Below are positions 9,301 to 11,110 of a stretch of 11,110 bases of DNA, piece after piece. The DNA lies in the NCBI GenBank assembly GCA_026770615.1, contig MU631376.1, positions 81,271 through 92,380 on the forward strand. The letters are read 5' to 3'. The DNA comes from Pavlovales sp. CCMP2436 (taxonomy: Eukaryota > Haptophyta > Pavlovophyceae > Pavlovales). Made by a program: the position numbers and the translations under genes. The notes beneath the pieces are model-generated. The model was not told where the DNA came from. It worked only from the letters and a program-made list of their open reading frames with translations, and searched no databases. Within the stretch, counting starts at the first letter, position 1. Every line of letters begins with the position of its first letter.

Positions 9301-10828
9301 CTGCGCCTGCTCCATATATATATATATATGTGTGTGTGTGTGTATATATATATACACACACACGCACACACACACATACATGTATACATACATAGATACA
9401 TAGATATATACATATATACATATATACATATATACATATATATGTATACATATATACATATACACATATACACACACACACATAGATGTAGATATAGACA
9501 TAGATTTTGATTACCGCACAGCACGCGCGCAGGACACTCCTGCACGGCTGCATATAAATCTAAATAAAAATAAAGAGAGGAAGAAAGAGATATTACCGCA
9601 CAGCACGCGTGCGGGGCACTCCTGCAAGGCCGCGCGCACGCTCAAGGCGCTCGCCGGGGTCCAGTCGATTTTAAACTTTGCCTGCCGTTACAGGGTTCAG
9701 ATGATTAGTTGATGATTGCCATTCATAAGATCTGCCGTGACTACTGTTGGTATTATTCTTATTTCACATTGATGATATTATTATTATTCAAACGATTTGC
9801 CGTTATAGGGGGGACGCACAGATGCAGAGGGGCCGGGTTCAGCCGGGCTCAGGGGGCCCAGGGGGGTTCAGCCGGATTCGGGGGGGTTCAGCCGTGTTTA
9901 GGGGGCCAGCCGGGTTCAGCCGGGTTCAGGGATTCAGGGGGATTCAGGGGGGCGCAGGGGGGGTTCAGGGGGGGTTCAGCCGGGCTCAGGGGGCCCAGGG
10001 GGGTTCAGCCGGATTCGGGGGGGTTCAGCCGTGTTTAGGGGGCCCAGGGGGGTTCAGCCGGGTTCAGCGGGGTTCAGGGGGCTCAGTTGGGTTCAGCCGG
10101 GTTCAGGGGAGTACATGAAAGCTCAGCTTGGTTCAGGGGTAGTCCTAATAATATCGAGGTATTCATATTCGTATTTTCGTTGTAGTAATAGTAGTAGTAG
10201 TAGTAGTAGCTGTAGTAGTTGTAGTAGTAGAAGGAGTAGGAGGAGTCGTTTCAATAATAATAACAACAACAATAGCAACAGCAACAACAATAACAACAAC
10301 AACAAAATTGAATAAGAAAAAGCACCGCGCCCGCCCCATTTAATACCGTAGCACCGCTCCGAAGGAACACATTTATTTCATTTCCATATGAAAATATGTA
10401 AATAGACTTTGCATCTCGCCCGCCCCACTTAAAACTCCGTAGTGCCGCTCCGAGGCTATTTAAAAAAGAAAAGAAAAGAAAAGGCACCTCCCCCACCTCC
10501 GTGAGCAGTCCGTAGTGCCGTTCGGAGGCTCCTTCATATATGTATCTATATATATGTGTATGTATATAGTACGTGCAAATATGTAAATAGGTAGATATAC
10601 ATCTTTATTCTTTTAAAAGGGCACCTCGCCCGCCTCAGTCAAAAGTCCTTAGTGCCGCTCGGAGGCTCCTTCAATGAAATGAAATGAAAGGAAACAGGAT
10701 TAATAAATAAATAAATAATAACAATAACAATAAAGGCGCACCTCCCCCGCTTCCGTCAAAAGTCCGTAGTGCCGCTCGGAGGCTCCGAGCGTGGCGACGC
10801 CCGCTGACTTTTCAGTTTCGTCCAAGAG
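3354..10828 (-). CDS. Membrane-anchored GH17 beta-1,3-glucanase with two X8 (CBM43) domains; nine 3' exons, 5' end outside window
   Basis: The exons, in transcript order, are 10828-10742, 9681-9597, 8250-8149, 7598-7502, 6512-6324, 5509-5295, 4895-4760, 4273-4198 and 3872-3354: 1506 nt, 501 codons plus TGA. All introns are GT-AG and every phase matches. Residues 1-36 match the end of the GH17 fold (LLDETEKSAG, SERHYGLL, KFKIDW; plant GH17 enzymes end with LFDE..K, ER..GL and a final beta strand). X8 domain 1 spans about 107-230 and X8 domain 2 about 287-371. Each has the X8 cysteine order and W-x-C, GVDC, Y...C.F.G signatures. A transmembrane helix lies at about 381-398, then a basic/acidic cytoplasmic tail. 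GH17 enzymes cut beta-1,3-glucan; X8 binds it. Catalytic Glu residues lie upstream, so activity cannot be judged. Confidence 0.82.
3889..4004. repeat. Dispersed repeat R, copy 1
   Basis: About 115 bp, same orientation as copies 2 and 3. Shared core on the plus strand includes GGATTCACTTGC and ATGAACCGACG. It sits in the intron just upstream of the terminal exon. Read on the minus strand, its frame (SVHSDVTFASESNVPAG) is open straight into the terminal exon, so an alternative exon extension is possible. Confidence 0.75.
4198..4273 (-). CDS. GH17-X8 gene exon: middle of X8 domain 2
   Basis: Acceptor GTGTGCAG|G; donor AGAGCG|GTAGAA; phase 2 to 0; 25 codons. The first base completes Trp, giving W-A-C, then SEGGVDCTAVRTLC, the classic X8 spacing of the second, third and fourth cysteines. 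Confidence 0.82.
4274..4759. repeat. Whole intron made of GT-rich microsatellite, with a CTG tract
   Basis: On the plus strand: (CA)n at 4276-4298, a G run, (AGC)n at 4317-4356, then about 400 bp of CA/CG/CGCA repeats to 4758. On the transcript strand the intron starts GTGTGCGTGTGTGTGC and ends GTGTGTGTGTGTGCAG, so the repeat itself supplies donor and acceptor. Alternating purine-pyrimidine over this length is Z-DNA prone. Confidence 0.88.
4760..4895 (-). CDS. GH17-X8 gene exon: linker and start of X8 domain 2
   Basis: Acceptor GTTATAG|GT; donor CAACTG|GTGTGC; phase 1 to 2; 44 codons. QPSGKLRSFSAGPLC is linker; GSCRPKEHASQLEMTRAIN plus the split Trp is the X8 start. A second acceptor with the same downstream sequence lies 92 bp upstream (exon would begin at 4987). 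Confidence 0.8.
4957..5016 (-). repeat. Exon echo: 5' end and acceptor of the 4760-4895 exon
   Basis: A copy of the first 28 or so exon bases plus upstream intron. Acceptor TTCTTATTGCAG|GTCAGC looks better than the TTCTTGTTATAG|GTCAGC used for the full product. Stop TAA at 4937..4935 follows in frame. Confidence 0.85.
5018..5133. repeat. Dispersed repeat P, copy 1
   Basis: It shares the GCGTTGCCGTT start, TTTCGCGCGG, a CCAGATCAGTTCATCCGGAT block (one or two changes) and TATTTGTTATCGA with the copy at 7096-7207. It is intronic and followed by a CAA/CAC microsatellite. Confidence 0.7.
5131..5276. repeat. Trinucleotide microsatellites (CAA, CAC, ATC)
   Basis: Mixed CAA/CCA, then ATC, then CAA runs in the intron between 5294 and 4896. 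Confidence 0.85.
5295..5509 (-). CDS. GH17-X8 gene exon: end of X8 domain 1 and linker
   Basis: Acceptor AAAAAG|G (weak pyrimidine tract); donor GACTGTG|GTACTG; phase 2 to 1; 71 codons. VLWAATSYAREHGAHACDFRG matches the X8 'HASYAFN.YY..G...CDF.G' block; GACPLGVC supplies the closing cysteines. A Ser/Pro/Ala linker (EDSAPSAPPSAT) and GDACLVAADC follow. Confidence 0.8.
5743..5867. repeat. Direct repeat in AT-rich intron
   Basis: AGTAGTAGCATTCCTTTCT followed by CAGTA or TAGTA occurs at 5743-5766 and 5844-5867. The rest of the intron from 5510 to 6114 is AT-rich, with GTT and TAATAG runs and nothing coding seen. Confidence 0.65.
6115..6233. repeat. Dispersed repeat R, copy 2
   Basis: Roughly 85-90% identical by eye to copy 1, with a 4-bp insertion (ATGA). 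It lies in the intron downstream of the middle exon of X8 domain 1. Confidence 0.8.
6279..6307. repeat. Poly-A tract followed by GTA repeat
   Basis: An A run of nearly 30 bases followed by (GTA)4, just inside the donor of the 6324 exon end. Shorter A runs are at about 7051-7066 and 7319-7333. Confidence 0.85.
6324..6512 (-). CDS. GH17-X8 gene exon: middle of X8 domain 1, with Gly-rich insertion
   Basis: Acceptor GGTATTAG|G; donor GTGCGAG|GTGATA; phase 2 to 2; 62 codons. The first base completes Trp, giving W-L-C where X8 has W-A-C. Next comes an insertion of about 35 residues ending SSSAGGSGGGGG, then GVDC and GGCAAASLR. Other X8 domains, including domain 2 here, have only a few residues between the second and third Cys. 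Confidence 0.78.
6538..6656. repeat. Dispersed repeat R, copy 3
   Basis: A more diverged copy, 25 bp upstream (transcript sense) of the 6512 exon start. It shares the end GAGCGGAATAAAT with copy 2 (GCGGAATAAAT). Confidence 0.75.
6690..6892. repeat. Low-complexity ACAATACAA / ACTAC sequence
   Basis: Recurrent ACAATACAA, then CACTACACTACAC runs, intronic. The following stretch to 7080 has a GC-richer patch (6950-7020) with no recognisable coding content. Confidence 0.65.
7096..7207. repeat. Dispersed repeat P, copy 2
   Basis: Counterpart of 5018-5133, in a non-equivalent intron. On the plus strand the two encode similar short peptides (PDQLIR / PDQFIR, YLLS), but there is no convincing gene. 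Confidence 0.7.
7334..7363 (-). repeat. Exon echo: 3' end of the 7502-7598 exon
   Basis: A 30-bp copy of the exon's last bases plus donor (G|GTATGCC kept), about 170 bp downstream in transcript sense. Confidence 0.8.
7502..7598 (-). CDS. GH17-X8 gene exon: start of X8 domain 1
   Basis: Acceptor TTTGGCAG|GT; donor GGGGTG|GTATGC; phase 1 to 2; 31 codons. FCLPAPNATEMDLASALG plus the split Trp codon matches the X8 opening (C-V-P, then L..A+.W). Asn-Ala-Thr is a possible N-glycosylation site. Confidence 0.8.
7640..7802. repeat. Duplicated intron segment
   Basis: CACGAGTATAGG / CACGAGTATGGG and the later ATTCGAATTGGAACGATGAG / ATTCGAGTTGGAATGATGAG occur in the same order about 100 bp apart. A third trace (GTGATTCGAATTGG) is at 7982-7995. 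Confidence 0.65.
7903..7942 (-). repeat. Exon echo: 3' end of the 8149-8250 exon
   Basis: A copy of the last 35 or so exon bases (GATGCGAAGGCTGCCGACGC and on), with donor changed from G|GTACAA to A|GTAGGG but GT kept. Confidence 0.82.
7990..8137. repeat. (ATT)n tracts and GAATTT hexamer array
   Basis: (AAT)n and (ATT)n runs flank about five units of GAATTT at 8055-8086. The array lies in the intron just downstream (transcript sense) of the 8149 exon end. Confidence 0.85.
8149..8250 (-). CDS. GH17-X8 gene exon: linker
   Basis: Acceptor is a CTC-rich tract, then CTATAAG|GC; donor GCTACTG|GTACAA; phase 1 to 1; 33 codons, beginning ASSECVQVVG and ending GLLAKAT, Ala/Arg/Asp-rich. The end resembles the linker after X8 domain 1 (GDACLVAADC), hinting at a repeated linker module. 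No domain is recognised. Confidence 0.65.
8261..8420 (-). repeat. GTAGAAGTATTG array upstream of the 8250 exon
   Basis: AGAAGTATT(GGT) repeats followed by GAG repeats. On the transcript strand the array is stop-free in the frame set by the echo acceptor at 8440, encoding Thr/Ser/Asn repeats, and it ends as the pyrimidine tract of the 8250 acceptor. Confidence 0.8.
8421..8451 (-). repeat. Exon echo: 5' end of the 8149-8250 exon
   Basis: A copy of the acceptor and first exon bases: AAATAAG|GCGCCTCCTCGTGTGCAGG against ATAAG|GCGCCTCGTCGGAGTGTGTG. AG and reading phase are kept. Confidence 0.78.
8601..8625. repeat. (TA)n microsatellite
   Basis: ATATATATGTATATATATAT. Nearby 8552-8573 is a (TCAA)n run. 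Confidence 0.85.
8640..8880 (+). other. GC-rich patch with G runs, possible short ORF
   Basis: A compositional island in the intron. A plus-strand frame from 8683 encodes 65 residues rich in Gly/Pro (GAYVTE.. and GAFVTPG look like a repeated unit). G runs at 8794-8846 could form quadruplexes. It may be promoter-proximal sequence of the 9007 gene or a decayed element; I do not recognise it. Confidence 0.3.
9007..9510 (+). CDS. Cysteine-repeat zinc-knuckle-like protein, nested antisense in an intron
   Basis: ATG in good context (ACA before ATG); 167 codons to TAG at 9508-9510. Two repeats share identical spacing C-x4-C-x9-C-x2-C (C4, C9, C19, C22 and C32, C37, C47, C50), with EGC at the second Cys in both. 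A third, modified set is C59-x2-C62-x12-C75-x2-C78. The pattern predicts three small zinc-binding modules, followed by a basic stretch (HRLRGKKK). After about residue 102 the frame runs into TA/TG/CA microsatellite encoding Ile/Tyr/His/Thr, so the true C-terminus is uncertain: an intron or a repeat-extended tail are both possible. Cys spacing makes this strand, not its complement, the coding one. Function unknown; nucleic-acid binding is a guess. Confidence 0.68.
   Translation: MQTCMSEGCGRRSYTNKVCHWCRKHANKDKACATEGCKHKPGNYKHCPSCRLPACARRCSRCGMEAWHTQARTMCYICQSWFSHRLRGKKKSFTEFDYLRLLHIYIYMCVCVYIYIHTHAHTHIHVYIHRYIDIYIYTYIHIYIYMYTYIHIHIYTHTHRCRYRHRF
9314..9500. repeat. TA / TG / CA / ATAC compound microsatellite
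   Basis: It starts inside the open frame of the cysteine-repeat gene. Units change from TA to TG to TA to CA to ACATAT. Confidence 0.9.
9509..9552 (-). repeat. Exon echo: 3' end of the 9597-9681 exon
   Basis: A copy of QECPARVLC-coding DNA with donor TGTGCG|GTAATC kept, downstream in transcript sense and separated by an AT-rich spacer. Confidence 0.82.
9597..9681 (-). CDS. GH17-X8 gene exon: last GH17 strand and Cys linker
   Basis: Acceptor CGGCAG|GCA; donor TGTGCG|GTAATA; phase 0 to 1; 28 codons plus one base. AKFKIDW continues the previous exon into the position where plant GH17 enzymes have a final Tyr-x-Ile strand. ALQECPARVLC gives two cysteines before the linker. A second acceptor, AAAG|TTT, would remove only AK and keep the frame. 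Confidence 0.72.
9720..9812 (-). repeat. Exon echoes: 5' boundary of the 9597-9681 exon (weak)
   Basis: CGATTTGCCGTTATAGGG at 9794-9811, and weaker GATCTGCCGTGAC near 9729, resemble the acceptor region CTTTGCCTGCCGTTACAGGG at 9676-9695. The acceptor AG appears lost. Confidence 0.5.
9830..10137. repeat. G-rich minisatellite (GGGTTCAGCCGG type)
   Basis: Units of about 10-14 bp built on GGGGTTCAGCCGGG, with a higher-order duplication: about 65 bp at 9838-9905 recurs 137 bp later. The G-run strand is plus; the transcript strand of the GH17-X8 gene carries C runs. Quadruplex prone. Confidence 0.88.
10179..10308. repeat. (AGT)n and (AAC/AAT)n microsatellites
   Basis: GTAGTAGTAG runs to about 10235, then AAT/AAC runs to 10305. 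Confidence 0.85.
10321..10671 (-). repeat. Exon echoes: four 3'-end copies of the 10742-10828 exon
   Basis: Copies at 10321-10365, 10410-10457, 10483-10532 and 10620-10671 each carry the SERHYG-coding segment (CGGAGCGGCACTACGGA with changes) and the donor region. Three keep GT (GAG|GTGCCC, GAG|GTGCCT, GCG|GTGCTT); one has AT. Spacers are different simple repeats. Confidence 0.88.
10742..10828 (-). CDS. GH17-X8 gene exon: end of GH17 catalytic fold
   Basis: Acceptor: a C tract, then AAACAG|CTC; donor GGGGAG|GTGCGC; phase 0 to 0; 29 codons. It encodes LLDETEKSAG...SERHYGLLTEAGE, matching the GH17 C-terminal signature (acidic L-F-D-E, Lys-x-Gly, Glu-Arg-x-x-Gly-Leu). This is the only copy in the window with both ends complete; partial copies lie on both sides. 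Confidence 0.8.
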
Positions 10829-10914
10829 CTGTTTGGGGGGGGGGGGGTAAGGGAGGGGTAAAACTTAATATTCTTATTTATTTATTATTCTTGATAATAA
10901 TATGAATAGCATAA

Positions 10915-11045
10915 CGACGCCCGCTGACTTTTCAGTCTCGTCCAAGAGCCAGGGGGGGGAGGGGTGAAACATCATTCTTATTATTAATATTTATAATCAT
11001 CATCTTAATATCGACTTTTCAGTTTCGTCCATGAGCTGTTTCCTG
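10915..11045 (-). repeat. Exon echoes: two 5'-end copies of the 10742-10828 exon
   Basis: Copies at 10915-10949 (acceptor AG changed to GG) and 11011-11045 (AAACAG|CTC kept) carry the DETEKS-coding segment, upstream of the full exon and each preceded by a C tract. Confidence 0.88.
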
Positions 11046-11046
11046 G

Positions 11047-11110
11047 GGGGTAGAAGAATAAGAATAAGAATAAGAATATTAGTAGTAATTGTAGGTGTAG
11101 TAGTAGTAGT
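11047..11110. repeat. (AGAATA)n and (TAG)n at window edge
   Basis: AGAATAAGAATA units followed by AGTAGTAGT. No exon was seen between 10829 and 11110 apart from the echoes. Confidence 0.75.

Noticed and set aside
8953..9501. 182-aa minus frame opposite the cysteine-repeat gene
   Set aside because: It lacks pattern, whereas the plus strand has regular Cys spacing. It also does not fit the GH17-X8 phases as an exon.
9840..10118. Gly/Phe/Ser/Arg repeat protein on the plus strand
   Set aside because: A translation of the G-rich minisatellite. All frames of such a repeat stay open, with no independent support.

Overview
The window is eukaryotic nuclear DNA. GC-rich exons with GT-AG introns sit in AT-rich sequence crowded with microsatellites, minisatellites and small inverted-repeat elements. 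I cannot name the organism. A homeobox gene plus a glycoside hydrolase 17 (GH17) protein with X8/CBM43 domains points to a plant- or alga-like eukaryote that handles beta-1,3-glucan, but that is inference.

Layout, left to right. (1) 1-351, minus strand: the homeodomain part of a homeobox gene, split by a 112-bp intron and cut by the window edge. (2) 418-1948: noncoding, with a MITE-like element and several foldbacks. (3) 1949-2959, plus strand: an intronless 336-codon gene for a coiled-coil membrane protein of unknown function. (4) 2960-3353: the gap between two convergent genes. (5) 3354-10828, minus strand: the last nine exons of one large gene. (6) 9007-9510, plus strand: a small cysteine-repeat (zinc-knuckle-like) gene nested inside an intron of the large gene, on the opposite strand.

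The large gene was assembled by hand. The nine exons join through eight GT-AG introns whose phases all agree (0,1,1,2,2,1,2,0), giving 501 codons and a stop. The product reads: C-terminal end of a GH17 beta-1,3-glucanase fold, a Cys-bearing linker, X8 domain, linker, X8 domain, one transmembrane helix, and a cytoplasmic tail of about 100 residues. It looks like a membrane-anchored surface enzyme that binds and cuts or remodels beta-1,3-glucan. Its 5' end, with the catalytic core, lies beyond position 11110.

The most unusual feature is how its introns are built. Several exons are flanked by partial copies ('echoes') of their own ends: copies of an exon's 5' end with its acceptor lie upstream, and copies of its 3' end with its donor lie downstream. 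Many keep a usable AG or GT. Two echo acceptors would, in the correct phase, give proteins that stop before the transmembrane helix. One intron is almost wholly a GT-rich microsatellite that supplies both of its splice sites.
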